Source: an uncultured Streptococcus sp. (lineage in GTDB: Bacteria > Bacillota > Bacilli > Lactobacillales > Streptococcaceae). From it: a stretch of 16,304 bases of DNA. The position numbers and the translations under genes are program-made. Positions 5,228 through 13,448 of this stretch are shown here, piece by piece. Numbering within the stretch: position 1 is the stretch's first letter; the number at the start of each line of letters is the position of its first letter. The DNA is taken from NCBI GenBank assembly GCA_934201655.1, contig CAKPXD010000017.1, forward strand, positions 1 to 16,304, written 5' to 3'. The notes under the pieces are model-generated. The model was given only the letters and a program-made list of their open reading frames with translations, made no database searches and was not told where the DNA came from.

Positions 5228-8200
5228 ATGAAAATTAATAAAAAATATCTAGCAGGATCTGCAGTGGTCCTTGCCTTAAGTGTCTGTGCTTACGCTTTAA
5301 ATCAACACCAAGCGCCTGAGAACAAAGAAAATAACCGTGTATCCTATGTTGATGGGAAAGAGTCTGATGCTAAAAAGAATGAAAATCTGACACCTGATCA
5401 AGTTAATCAAAAAGAAGGAATAGAAGCAGAACAGATTGTTACTAAGATTACAGATCAAGGATATGTGACTTCCCACGGTGACCATTTCCATTTCTACAAT
5501 GGTAAGGTGCCTTTTGATGCCATCTTTAGTGAAGAATTAGTCATGAAAGATCCAAACTATAAACTAAGTGATGGAGATATTGTCAATGAGATTAAAGGTG
5601 GCTATATCATCAAGGTGGATGGCAAATATTATGTCTATCTGAAGGATGCTAGTCACGCAGATAATATTCGTACCAAAGACCAAATCGAGAAACAAAAACA
5701 AGAACACACATCAGATAGTAGCAGTACAAGTAACGAAGTTATTGCTGCCAGAGCACAAGGTCGATATACAACTGATGACGGTTACGTCTTTAATGTTGCA
5801 GATATTATTGAAGACACAGGTGACGCTTATATCGTTCCTCATGGTGGCCATTATCATTACGTTCCTAAGAGTGCTCTATCTTCAAGTGAATTGGCTGCCG
5901 CTCAAGCTTACCTTGCTGGAAGAGGAAGTCAACAAAGTCTAACAGACTACAAACCGATTCCAAGTGTTGAACCAAGTCATCAAGTAGAGAAACCAGCTAT
6001 AAGCAATTCAGCCCAAGAAGAAAATAATCTTCAAAAACTTCTAGAACAGCTTTACGCTTTACCAGTTAGTCAACGCTATAAAGAATCTGATGGTTTGGTA
6101 TTTGACCCGGCTAAAATTACCAGTCGTACGCCTAATGGAGTTGCTATCCCTCATGGGAATCATTACCATTTCATCCCTTATAGTAGTTTATCTGCTTTGG
6201 AGCAAAAGATTGCACGCTTGATACCACTTTCAGGTCTAGTAACACCATCAAATCCTGTAGAAACTCCAAGTAAACCAAACGAAGACTATGACCACGACCA
6301 TGGCCACGAAGGTGTTGATCATCAACACGAAGAAGACCATGACCACGATCATGCTAATCATCGACACGGTGAAGACCAGGATCATGGCTTTGCTATTGAT
6401 CGAGTGATAAGTGAGGACGACCAAGGTTTCGTAGTTTCACATGGAGACCACAATCATTATTTTTACAAGAAAGATTTGACGGCTCAACAGATTAAAGAAG
6501 CCAAGGAACACTTGAAAGGTAAAACCGAAGTTAAACCTAATCCATCAGATGAGCACCATGATGAAGACGAGCATGATCACCACCATGGTGAAGACCATAA
6601 TCACGGATTCGATGCTGACCGAGTGATAAGTGAAGATGAGCAAGGTTTCGTAGTTTCACATGGAGACCACAATCATTATTTTTACAAGAAAGATTTGACG
6701 GCTCAACAGATTAAAGAAGCTCAGGAACACTTGAAAGGCAAAACCGAAGTTAAACCTAATCCATCAGATGATCACCATGATGAAGACGGGCATGATCACC
6801 ACCATGGTGGAGACCACGATCACGGATTCGATGCTGACCGAGTGATAAGTGAAGATGAGCAAGGTTTTGTAGTTTCACATGGAGACCATGCCCATTATTT
6901 CTTTAAGAAAGATTTATCAGCAGAGCAGATTAAGGCTGCACAAGACCATCTTCATGGCCATCAGCAGACAGAACCTGTTAAACCTCTTGCCAAGACGGTT
7001 GAAAGTTTCTCTAGAGATGCCAGCGATGAAGAAAAAATAGCTTATATTTCTAAAACATATGGCGTTCCTCTTGAGGCTATCAGAATTTCAAATGGATTCT
7101 TTGTATTTGGTAATCCAGACCAGGCTTATGACCCAACTCACATTCACCCTTACGCCGTTCGTAAGGAACACGTTCGTATTCCGCTTCAAACAGGTGATGC
7201 AGAGCTTGATTTCCTAAACGAACTCTATACAACTGCTCTACGTGATGGTGTTTCTCCTTATAGCTTGCAGGTTGAAAATGGTAGCTTTGTTATCCCTCAT
7301 GGTGACCATAACCACTACATCAAGGTTCAAACTAAAGGTTATGAAGTCGCTTTGAAAAACAAAATTCCTGCATTACAGTCAACTTACCAACCTGGTGCTT
7401 TTGATGAAAAAGCAGTCCAGTATAAGATTGATCAACTCTTGGCAGAAAGTCGCGAAGTCTATAAAGATAAACCAATTCTTCAAAGACAGATTGAACTTGC
7501 TTTGGGGCAATTTTCTGAGAATATGAAGAAGCTATCAACCAACTCTACTGCAGGTTATTTGGCAGCATTGGATTTGTTTGATAAGCAGTATATTCACATT
7601 GACTCAAGTGTCAAACCAACAGAAATTAGTCCTTTAGACAAGAAATATCAAGCTTTAGTAGATAAGATTAATACCTTAGACACAGATGCTTATGGACTTC
7701 CTAAGAAGGATTTATTGACTCAGCTTCAAGAAAATAAACTAGCCCAAGATGAAGCAGGTTTAGATGCAGTTGAAGCTAAGTTACAAGCTTTGCAAGATTT
7801 TAATGACCGTACTGGAGTTACAACAGTAGAATACATCAAGTATTTCTACCAACATCTATCTGACGGTCGCTTAAATGACACTCTTAGAAATAAAGTTGCC
7901 AACCTAACGTGGACACTTTATCAGTCACAATCCTTCCTTAAGGCAACTGACTTGAACAAACTCTTCCCAGAAATCTATCAAACAAAACTGGAAGTAGAGG
8001 AAGCACTGAAAAACGAGCCAGTTGCAAGCAAGACTTCTGAAACAATCTTAGATACAGAAAAAGTGGATGGACATAGTGCTAAAACTGCAGTCTATGAGTT
8101 CTTGAAAGGTTTGTATGATGATCTCAAACCTGAGGAACAAAGTAATCATGTCTTAAAAGGGAAAGTAGAAGAGTTACTAACAAAAGCTGAAGAATTAGTG

Positions 8201-8716
8201 AATCAAGTCAATGAGGAGGGGGTTAAAGCTTCACTCTCTGACGAAGTGAAAAATCTGAAGGTTGCTTTGGAGAAAGAAGACGCAGACCTTGATGAATTAA
8301 ATACACAGGTTCAAGATCTTTTGAAACGTATTTCACTAACAATCCAAAATGAACGTGATAATTCGAAACAAGACCCAGAGGTTTTAGCTCTTTACCAAAA
8401 ACTCTATAACGGAGTCATTGCTCTCCATACTTATTTGGAAATGAATAATGGTTCTGATGCGGACTTTGAAAAGGTAGATGCTCTGTTTGACAAGTTAAGT
8501 GCAGCAAGTAAAGACAAGCAAGCTTTGCTAACGGTCGCTCAAGAAATTGTTTCATTAAACCAAGAGCTTAGATCTAAAGCAACGCCAAGTCAAGAAACAC
8601 CTGTTGAAGCAAAACAAGAAACAGCAGGTCAAGCTAGCACCGAAGTAACAAGTGAAGAATCAAGTTCACATTCAACTACTACAAGTCCTGAAACAAGTGA
8701 CAAAGAAGTAAATTAA
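5228..8716 (+). CDS. Large histidine triad (Pht) protein with internal tandem repeats (1162 aa)
   Basis: Second Pht-family surface zinc-binding protein, downstream of and coupled to adcAII. The signal segment contains an LSVC motif (Cys20), the atypical LxxC of Pht proteins. Seven canonical HxxHxH triads occur at residues 83, 205, 309, 405, 478, 551 and 691. Triads four to six lie in a 73-residue repeat (from 387) whose unit (DRVISED, SHGDHNHYF, KKDLTAQQIKEA) matches a single-copy segment of PhtE. His/Asp/Glu-rich linkers (about 353-386, 443-459, 516-532) alternate HxH and HHH groups and look like metal-buffering loops. Residues 600-700 include DPTHIHPYAVRKEH and the seventh triad. The rest (about 700-1125) is predicted mostly helical, and the tail (1126-1162) is Ser/Thr/Glu-rich without an LPxTG. 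It is longer than PhtE (1039, as I recall). Residues 1-330 are colinear with the first Pht protein, then the two diverge. The ribosome site GGAG overlaps the adcAII stop region and is only 3 nt from the ATG. There is no separate promoter or AdcR box. Confidence 0.93.
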   Translation: MKINKKYLAGSAVVLALSVCAYALNQHQAPENKENNRVSYVDGKESDAKKNENLTPDQVNQKEGIEAEQIVTKITDQGYVTSHGDHFHFYNGKVPFDAIFSEELVMKDPNYKLSDGDIVNEIKGGYIIKVDGKYYVYLKDASHADNIRTKDQIEKQKQEHTSDSSSTSNEVIAARAQGRYTTDDGYVFNVADIIEDTGDAYIVPHGGHYHYVPKSALSSSELAAAQAYLAGRGSQQSLTDYKPIPSVEPSHQVEKPAISNSAQEENNLQKLLEQLYALPVSQRYKESDGLVFDPAKITSRTPNGVAIPHGNHYHFIPYSSLSALEQKIARLIPLSGLVTPSNPVETPSKPNEDYDHDHGHEGVDHQHEEDHDHDHANHRHGEDQDHGFAIDRVISEDDQGFVVSHGDHNHYFYKKDLTAQQIKEAKEHLKGKTEVKPNPSDEHHDEDEHDHHHGEDHNHGFDADRVISEDEQGFVVSHGDHNHYFYKKDLTAQQIKEAQEHLKGKTEVKPNPSDDHHDEDGHDHHHGGDHDHGFDADRVISEDEQGFVVSHGDHAHYFFKKDLSAEQIKAAQDHLHGHQQTEPVKPLAKTVESFSRDASDEEKIAYISKTYGVPLEAIRISNGFFVFGNPDQAYDPTHIHPYAVRKEHVRIPLQTGDAELDFLNELYTTALRDGVSPYSLQVENGSFVIPHGDHNHYIKVQTKGYEVALKNKIPALQSTYQPGAFDEKAVQYKIDQLLAESREVYKDKPILQRQIELALGQFSENMKKLSTNSTAGYLAALDLFDKQYIHIDSSVKPTEISPLDKKYQALVDKINTLDTDAYGLPKKDLLTQLQENKLAQDEAGLDAVEAKLQALQDFNDRTGVTTVEYIKYFYQHLSDGRLNDTLRNKVANLTWTLYQSQSFLKATDLNKLFPEIYQTKLEVEEALKNEPVASKTSETILDTEKVDGHSAKTAVYEFLKGLYDDLKPEEQSNHVLKGKVEELLTKAEELVNQVNEEGVKASLSDEVKNLKVALEKEDADLDELNTQVQDLLKRISLTIQNERDNSKQDPEVLALYQKLYNGVIALHTYLEMNNGSDADFEKVDALFDKLSAASKDKQALLTVAQEIVSLNQELRSKATPSQETPVEAKQETAGQASTEVTSEESSSHSTTTSPETSDKEVN
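6386..6958 (+). repeat. 219-bp in-frame tandem repeat, about 2.6 copies
   Basis: Copy 1 spans 6386-6604, copy 2 6605-6823, and a partial copy 3 6824-6958. Each full copy encodes 73 residues with one HxxHxH triad and a His-rich linker. Copies 1 and 2 are almost identical at the DNA level, including silent positions across the whole triad-to-PSD stretch, while copy 3 has drifted (HAHYFFKKDLSAEQ). This points to recent duplication of one unit and likely copy-number variation between strains. Confidence 0.95.
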
Positions 8717-8743
8717 AAAGAAGTAGCATTGCTACTTCTTTTT
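8715..8743. terminator. Bidirectional terminator between pht and pepT
   Basis: An 11-bp perfect stem AAAGAAGTAGC (8717-8727) with GCTACTTCTTT (8731-8741) around a 3-nt loop extends to 13 bp by flanking A-T pairs. It has a T-run on the plus strand and, through the A-run, on the minus strand. The pht stop codon (8714-8716) and the pepT stop codon (8743-8745) overlap the base of the stem, so it serves both converging transcripts. Confidence 0.92.
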
Positions 8744-9966
8744 TAGTCTTTATAAGCTACAATTCCAATAATAGTATCAACTGCACGTTCCATGGTTTGT
8801 AGGCTAACGTATTCAAAACGGCCATGCATGTTTTCACCACCAGCGAAGATATTTGGCGTTGGAATTCCCATAAAGGAAATCTTAGAACCATCTGTTCCAC
8901 CACGGATTGGTTCGATAATAGGTGTGATATCAAGGTCTTCCATAACCGCTTTGGCAATGGTTATTGGTGTCATATCCTTTTCAATGACTTCTTTCATGTT
9001 GTAATACTGGTCTGTCAAAGTCAAGGTTACACGATTGCTACCAAGTTCTTGGTTCATCTTATCAGCGATAGCTTGCATAGCAGCTTTACGCGCTTCAAAG
9101 TTTTCTTTTTCGAAGTCACGAATGATATAGCTAGCACGCGCTTCCTCAACACTACCAGTTATATCCATGAGATGGTAGAAACCTTGGTAACCATCAGTCA
9201 ATTCAGGTCGGTCTCCAGCTGGGAGTTGGTTGTGGAAGTCAATCGCCAACTGAAGAGCGTTAACCATTTGTCCCTTAGCAGTTCCAGGGTGTACATTACG
9301 ACCTTGGAAATGGAGTTCAGCACCTGCTGCGGAGAAGGTTTCGTATTGCAATTCACCAAGAGGTCCACCGTCAACTGTATAAGCAAAGTCGACATCGAAA
9401 TCTTCTGCATCAAATTTGTTGGCACCAACACCGATTTCTTCATCAGGTCCAAAGCCGACACGGATTTCGCAGTGCTTAATTTCAGGATGAGCAGTCAAGT
9501 ATTCGATAGCTGTCATGATTTCGGCGATACCTGATTTATCATCGGCACCGAGAAGAGTAGTTCCATCAGTAGTAACCAAGGTTTGTCCAGGATATTTCTC
9601 TAAGCTCTTGAAATCTGCAGGATCAAGTTTGAAACCAGAATTCCCAAGCTCGATAACTCCCCCATCGTAGTTTTCAATAACTTGTGGGTTAACACCTTCA
9701 GCATTAAAATCAGCCGTATCCATGTGAGAGATAAAACCAATCTTGCGAGTTAAACTTGGATCGTTAGCTGGAAGTGTACCGATAGCAAAACCGTTTGGCA
9801 AATAATAGACATTTTGCAAACCGACGCGTTTCATTTCTGGGATGAGGACATTAGTCGCAAAGTCTACTTGACTTTGAGTACTTGGTGTAGTAGTAGAATT
9901 TTCGTCTGAACGTGTGTTAACCTTAACATAAGTTAAAAAACGCTCTAGTAATGTAGGGTATTTCAT
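8743..9966 (-). CDS. pepT: Peptidase T (tripeptide aminopeptidase)
   Basis: Cytoplasmic M20-family zinc aminopeptidase that removes the N-terminal residue of tripeptides, releasing amino acids from imported or degraded peptides. All expected metal and catalytic residues are visible: His81 and Asp83 in SHMDTAD, bridging Asp142 in GADDKSG, catalytic Glu176 with metal Glu177 in GPDEEIG, Asp199 in TVDGG, and His381 in ENMHGRFE. His226 (NVHPGTAKG) lies in the dimerisation/substrate region. The length (407) is typical. The ribosome site AAAAAGGAG lies just upstream of the ATG. The gene starts 22 nt after the mnmE stop with no terminator between, so it is probably the second gene of an mnmE-pepT transcript, and it ends in the shared bidirectional terminator. 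Confidence 0.97.
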   Translation of the reverse strand: MKYPTLLERFLTYVKVNTRSDENSTTTPSTQSQVDFATNVLIPEMKRVGLQNVYYLPNGFAIGTLPANDPSLTRKIGFISHMDTADFNAEGVNPQVIENYDGGVIELGNSGFKLDPADFKSLEKYPGQTLVTTDGTTLLGADDKSGIAEIMTAIEYLTAHPEIKHCEIRVGFGPDEEIGVGANKFDAEDFDVDFAYTVDGGPLGELQYETFSAAGAELHFQGRNVHPGTAKGQMVNALQLAIDFHNQLPAGDRPELTDGYQGFYHLMDITGSVEEARASYIIRDFEKENFEARKAAMQAIADKMNQELGSNRVTLTLTDQYYNMKEVIEKDMTPITIAKAVMEDLDITPIIEPIRGGTDGSKISFMGIPTPNIFAGGENMHGRFEYVSLQTMERAVDTIIGIVAYKD

Positions 9967-9988
9967 CGTGACTCCTTTTTATAATTTT

Positions 9989-11362
9989 TTATTTACCTAA
10001 ACAGAATTGGCTAAACAATTGAGTAATAAGTTCATCTGGCGCTGCATCACCTGTAATTTCTCCGAGGATTTCCCAGGTTCGAGTTAAATCAACTTGAAGC
10101 AGATCAACTGGCATGCCCAGTTCAAGACCTTCGTTAACTGCTTGTAAGCTTTCAACAGCCTTTTCGATTAATGAAATATGACGGGCGTTGGATAGATAGG
10201 TAGCATCTTGTTCGACCAAGCCTGCATTTTCAAAGAAGAGGTTGTTGATGCGTTCTTCAATCTTATCAATGTTTTGATTTTTAAGGACTGAAATACGAAT
10301 GACATCATCTGGAAGTTCAGAAGTTTCAATCGCTTCTGGGAGGTCAGTTTTGTTGAGAAGAATGATTCGATTAGTATCTTTGCTAATTTCAAGAAGTTGT
10401 CGGTCTTGGGCAGTCAGAGGTTCACTAGCATTTAGGACTAGTAGAACTAAGTCAGCTTCCTTGAGGGCTTTTTTGGAGCGTTCAACACCGATCTGTTCCA
10501 CGATATCATCTGTTTCACGAATACCAGCAGTATCAATCAACTTCAGTGGAACACCGTTGATATTGACGTATTCTTCAATGACATCTCGAGTAGTCCCTGC
10601 AATATCCGTTACAATGGCTTTATCTTCACGCAGGAGGTTGTTGAGGAGACTTGACTTCCCAACGTTGGGACGACCAATGATGGCTGTTGAGATTCCTTCG
10701 CGGAGGATTTTCCCACGACGGGCAGTTTTTAGGAGATTGGTCAAGAGTTGTTCAAATTCCATAGTTTTTTCGCGGACAACAGCAGTAGTGGCTTCTTCCA
10801 CATCGTCATACTCAGGGTAATCGATATTAACCTCAACCTGAGCCAAGGTATTGAGAATTTCCTGACGAGTATTGTTAATGAGGTCAGATAAGGATCCATC
10901 AAGTTGTTTGACTGCTATATTCATAGCCTTGTCAGTCTTAGCACGAATGATATCCATAACAGCCTCAGCCTGAGTCAAGTCCACACGACCATTGAGGAAG
11001 GCACGTTTGGTAAATTCACCAGGTTCTGCCATGCGAGCCCCTTCACGGATAGCCAATTGCAGGATTTCATTGGTCACGGCAATCCCTCCGTGGGTGTTAA
11101 TCTCGATAATATCCTCACGAGTAAAGGTCTTCGGAGACTTCATAGCTCCAACCATGACCTCGTCCATAACCTTACCAGTTATAGGGTCAACAATGTGGCC
11201 GTAGTTCAGTGTGTGGCTGGCGACCTGACTTAAGTCTTTGCCTTTAAAAATCTTTTGCGCAATGGCAAAACTGTCTGTTCCGCTCAAGCGGACAATACCA
11301 ATGGCTCCTTCTCCAAGAGGTGTGGAGATTGCTGCAATGGTATCAAATTCACGTGTAATCAT
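9989..11362 (-). CDS. mnmE: MnmE (TrmE), tRNA modification GTPase
   Basis: With MnmG it installs the carboxymethylaminomethyl group on U34 of certain tRNAs, using a formyl-folate carbon, in the cytoplasm. Counting from the ATG at 11362 (457 residues, the usual length), the N-terminal folate-binding domain starts [27 protein letters not shown]. The G domain shows G1 GRPNVGKS (230-237), G2 in TDIAGTTRD (252-260), G3 DTAG (277-280) and G4 NKTD (337-340). The C-terminus ends FCLGK with the catalytic Cys454 of the C(I/L/V)GK motif. A longer frame from a TTG at 11380 adds six residues, but the ATG is preferred because of the conserved MITREF beginning and an AAAGGAAA ribosome site about 6 nt upstream. 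A promoter lies at 11404-11432 and pepT follows. Confidence 0.97.
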   Translation of the reverse strand: MITREFDTIAAISTPLGEGAIGIVRLSGTDSFAIAQKIFKGKDLSQVASHTLNYGHIVDPITGKVMDEVMVGAMKSPKTFTREDIIEINTHGGIAVTNEILQLAIREGARMAEPGEFTKRAFLNGRVDLTQAEAVMDIIRAKTDKAMNIAVKQLDGSLSDLINNTRQEILNTLAQVEVNIDYPEYDDVEEATTAVVREKTMEFEQLLTNLLKTARRGKILREGISTAIIGRPNVGKSSLLNNLLREDKAIVTDIAGTTRDVIEEYVNINGVPLKLIDTAGIRETDDIVEQIGVERSKKALKEADLVLLVLNASEPLTAQDRQLLEISKDTNRIILLNKTDLPEAIETSELPDDVIRISVLKNQNIDKIEERINNLFFENAGLVEQDATYLSNARHISLIEKAVESLQAVNEGLELGMPVDLLQVDLTRTWEILGEITGDAAPDELITQLFSQFCLGK

Positions 11363-11403
11363 TTCATTTCCTTTTAACAATTTATATACAAATATCTCTT
11401 AAA

Positions 11404-11432
11404 ATTGTAACAAAATAAAGTTTTTTATTCAA
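11404..11432 (-). promoter_or_regulatory. Promoter of mnmE-pepT
   Basis: On the minus strand, TTGAAT (11432-11427) and TACAAT (11409-11404) are spaced by 17 bp, about 42 bp before the mnmE ATG. Confidence 0.7.
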
Positions 11433-11446
11433 CGAATGCCACTTAT

Positions 11447-11478
11447 AAAGAAAAGCCTAAGCAGATTGCTTAAGCTTT
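11447..11478 (-). terminator. Terminator of the tautomerase gene
   Basis: On the minus strand, AAAGC plus TAAGCA pairs with TGCTTA plus GCTTT (11474-11478/11452-11456 and 11467-11472/11458-11463), with one C-A mismatch and a 3-nt loop, followed by TTTTCTTTAT. The stop codon overlaps the upstream arm. Confidence 0.8.
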
Positions 11479-11659
11479 ACTTAGTGCGCATTTCCCCTTG
11501 CGGGAAGTAAGTTCCTTCAGGCATATCGTTGATGATGACATGAACAGCAGATTGAGGTGCACCAGTGTTACGAACCACAGCTTCAGTTACTTCCTTAGCT
11601 AAGGCTTTCTTTTGCTCGAGCGTGCGTCCTTCAAATAAATCGATGCGTACAAATGGCAT
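11477..11659 (-). CDS. 4-oxalocrotonate tautomerase family protein (60 aa)
   Basis: Small tautomerase-superfamily protein in which, after removal of Met, Pro1 acts as the catalytic base. The true start is therefore the ATG at 11659 (MPFVRIDLFEGR), preceded by a very good ribosome site GGAGGAAG. A reading with five more residues (MEEAIM, from 11674) would bury the proline and is rejected. Mature numbering gives Pro1 and Arg11 as in 4-oxalocrotonate tautomerase, but the position of its Arg39 is His39 and that of Phe50 is Tyr50, so the classical substrate is unlikely. Streptococci lack the aromatic degradation pathway, and the cellular role is unknown. It is monocistronic, divergent from tdk, and ends in its own terminator. 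Confidence 0.9.
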   Translation of the reverse strand: MPFVRIDLFEGRTLEQKKALAKEVTEAVVRNTGAPQSAVHVIINDMPEGTYFPQGEMRTK

Positions 11660-11711
11660 AATAGCTTCCTCCACTAGTTTTTGATTTCTTCTATTTTACC
11701 ACATTTTGCCG

Positions 11712-11740
11712 TTTAAAGCTTTTGGAAAATATGATATACT
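11712..11740 (+). promoter_or_regulatory. Promoter of the tdk-prfA-prmC-sua5-glyA operon
   Basis: An extended -10 TGATATACT (11732-11740; hexamer 11735-11740) lies 17 bp after a weak -35 TTTAAA (11712-11717). It is the only convincing promoter before the six tightly spaced genes. The tautomerase transcript must start from the same gap in the other direction, where TAAAAT on the minus strand (about 11694-11699) is a possible -10. Confidence 0.65.
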
Positions 11741-11781
11741 AGAATGTAGCAGAAAATTAGAAATGGACGTGAAATAGAAAC

Positions 11782-12366
11782 ATGGCACAGTTGTATTATC
11801 GTTATGGGACCATGAATTCAGGAAAGACCATCGAGATTCTCAAGGTAGCCTATAACTATGAGGAGCAAGGAAAGGGAGTTGTTATCATGACTTCGGCTCT
11901 GGATACAAGAGACGGTATAGGCTATGTGTCGAGTCGGATTGGCATGAAGCGACCAGCAGTTGCTATCGATGATACTACGGATATTTTTGGGTTTATTCGA
12001 GATTTACCTGAAAAGCCCTACTGTGTTTTGGTCGATGAAGCCCAGTTTTTGAAACGTCATCATGTTTACGACCTAGCGCGTGTTGTCGATGAGTTAGACA
12101 TACCTGTTATGGCCTTTGGTTTGAAGAATGACTTTCGCAATGAGCTGTTCGAAGGATCTAAACATCTATTATTATTAGCAGATAAAATTGATGAGATCAA
12201 AACCATTTGTCAGTATTGTAAGAAAAAAGCGACCATGGTGTTGCGTACGCAGGACGGACTGCCTGTTTATGATGGTGAACAAATCCAGATAGGTGGGAAT
12301 GAAACCTATATCTCGGTTTGCCGTAAACATTATTTTGCCCCTGAAATCAATAAGGAGAATCAATAA
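11782..12366 (+). CDS. tdk: Thymidine kinase (type II)
   Basis: Cytoplasmic salvage enzyme that phosphorylates thymidine to dTMP with ATP. The P-loop is GTMNSGKT (residues 9-16) and the catalytic DEAQF motif includes Glu86. The four-ligand zinc site of the lasso domain is complete (Cys143 and Cys146 in CQYC, Cys180 and His183 in CRKHY). The loop [19 protein letters not shown] carries the thymidine-binding region. The length (194) is normal. It is the first gene of the operon, and prfA begins 2 nt after its stop, with the prfA ribosome site inside the tdk 3' end. Confidence 0.97.
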   Translation: MAQLYYRYGTMNSGKTIEILKVAYNYEEQGKGVVIMTSALDTRDGIGYVSSRIGMKRPAVAIDDTTDIFGFIRDLPEKPYCVLVDEAQFLKRHHVYDLARVVDELDIPVMAFGLKNDFRNELFEGSKHLLLLADKIDEIKTICQYCKKKATMVLRTQDGLPVYDGEQIQIGGNETYISVCRKHYFAPEINKENQ

Positions 12367-12368
12367 GA

Positions 12369-13448
12369 ATGAATATCTATGATCAACTACAAGCTGTAGA
12401 AGACCGTTATGAAGAATTAGGAGAATTGCTGAGCGACCCTGATGTGGTCTCTGATACCAAGCGTTTCATGGAGCTTTCAAAAGAGGAAGCTTCAACTCGT
12501 GATACCGTAACCGCCTACCGCGAATACAAACAAGTCCTCCAAAACATCGTTGATGCTGAAGAGATGATTAAGGAATCAGGCGGAGATGCTGACTTGGAAG
12601 AAATGGCCAAGCAAGAACTCAAGGATGCTAAAGCAGAAAAAGAAGAGTACGAAGAAAAACTAAAAATCTTGCTCCTTCCAAAAGATCCAAACGATGATAA
12701 GAACATCATCCTTGAAATCCGTGGAGCTGCTGGTGGAGATGAGGCAGCACTTTTTGCTGGTGACCTTCTAACAATGTACCAAAAGTATGCTGAAGCCCAA
12801 GGCTGGCGCTTTGAAGTCATGGAAGCCTCAATGAACGGGGTTGGTGGTTTCAAAGAAGTGGTTGCCATGGTTTCTGGTCAGTCAGTTTATTCTAAACTCA
12901 AGTATGAGTCTGGTGCTCACCGTGTGCAACGTGTCCCTGTGACAGAAAGCCAAGGTCGTGTCCATACCTCAACAGCGACTGTCCTTGTCATGCCTGAGGT
13001 AGAAGAAGTAGAGTACGATATTGATCCAAAAGACCTTCGTGTGGACATCTACCACGCATCTGGTGCTGGTGGACAGAACGTCAATAAGGTCGCAACAGCC
13101 GTTCGTATCGTCCACTTGCCAACCAATATCAAGGTTGAAATGCAGGAAGAACGTACCCAGCAGAAAAACCGTGAGAAGGCCATGAAGATCATTCGTGCGC
13201 GTGTGGCAGACCACTTTGCTCAGATTGCTCAAGATGAGCAAGATGCTGAGCGTAAGTCTACTATCGGTACTGGTGACCGTTCAGAACGGATTCGTACTTA
13301 TAACTTCCCACAAAACCGTGTAACAGACCACCGTATTGGCTTAACTCTCCAAAAACTAGATACCATCTTGTCTGGAAAATTGGATGAAGTTGTAGATGCC
13401 TTGGTTCTTTACGACCAAACACAAAAATTGGAAGAATTAAACAAATAA
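12369..13448 (+). CDS. prfA: Peptide chain release factor 1 (RF1)
   Basis: Recognises UAA and UAG stop codons in the ribosomal A site and triggers release of the finished protein. The stop-codon reading motif PVT is at residues 190-192 (RVPVTES, the RF1 PxT tripeptide), and the GGQ that reaches the peptidyl-transferase centre is at 234-236 ([11 protein letters not shown]). The length (359) and the acidic helical N-terminal domain are typical. AAGGAG (12352-12357) lies about 11 nt upstream, within tdk. Its stop overlaps the prmC start (TAATG), so the factor and its modifying enzyme are translationally linked. This gene is unrelated to the Listeria virulence regulator of the same name. Confidence 0.98.
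   Translation: MNIYDQLQAVEDRYEELGELLSDPDVVSDTKRFMELSKEEASTRDTVTAYREYKQVLQNIVDAEEMIKESGGDADLEEMAKQELKDAKAEKEEYEEKLKILLLPKDPNDDKNIILEIRGAAGGDEAALFAGDLLTMYQKYAEAQGWRFEVMEASMNGVGGFKEVVAMVSGQSVYSKLKYESGAHRVQRVPVTESQGRVHTSTATVLVMPEVEEVEYDIDPKDLRVDIYHASGAGGQNVNKVATAVRIVHLPTNIKVEMQEERTQQKNREKAMKIIRARVADHFAQIAQDEQDAERKSTIGTGDRSERIRTYNFPQNRVTDHRIGLTLQKLDTILSGKLDEVVDALVLYDQTQKLEELNK

Noticed and set aside
6386..6958. Regular repeats that could suggest a CRISPR array or a mobile repeat
   Set aside because: The units are 219 bp, in frame, and encode a triad domain. There are no short repeats with unique spacers and no terminal inverted repeats.
8824..9534. 236-codon open frame on the plus strand
   Set aside because: It is antisense to pepT, whose M20 metal ligands are all intact. 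The frame has no ribosome site, and its product has no recognisable features.
10299..10820. 173-codon open frame on the plus strand
   Set aside because: It is antisense to the conserved mnmE G domain. Its Ser/Arg-rich translation is typical of a shadow frame.
11363..11380. TTG start for mnmE six codons upstream
   Set aside because: The ATG at 11362 gives the usual 457 residues and the conserved MITREF beginning with a well-placed ribosome site, which lies inside the longer frame.
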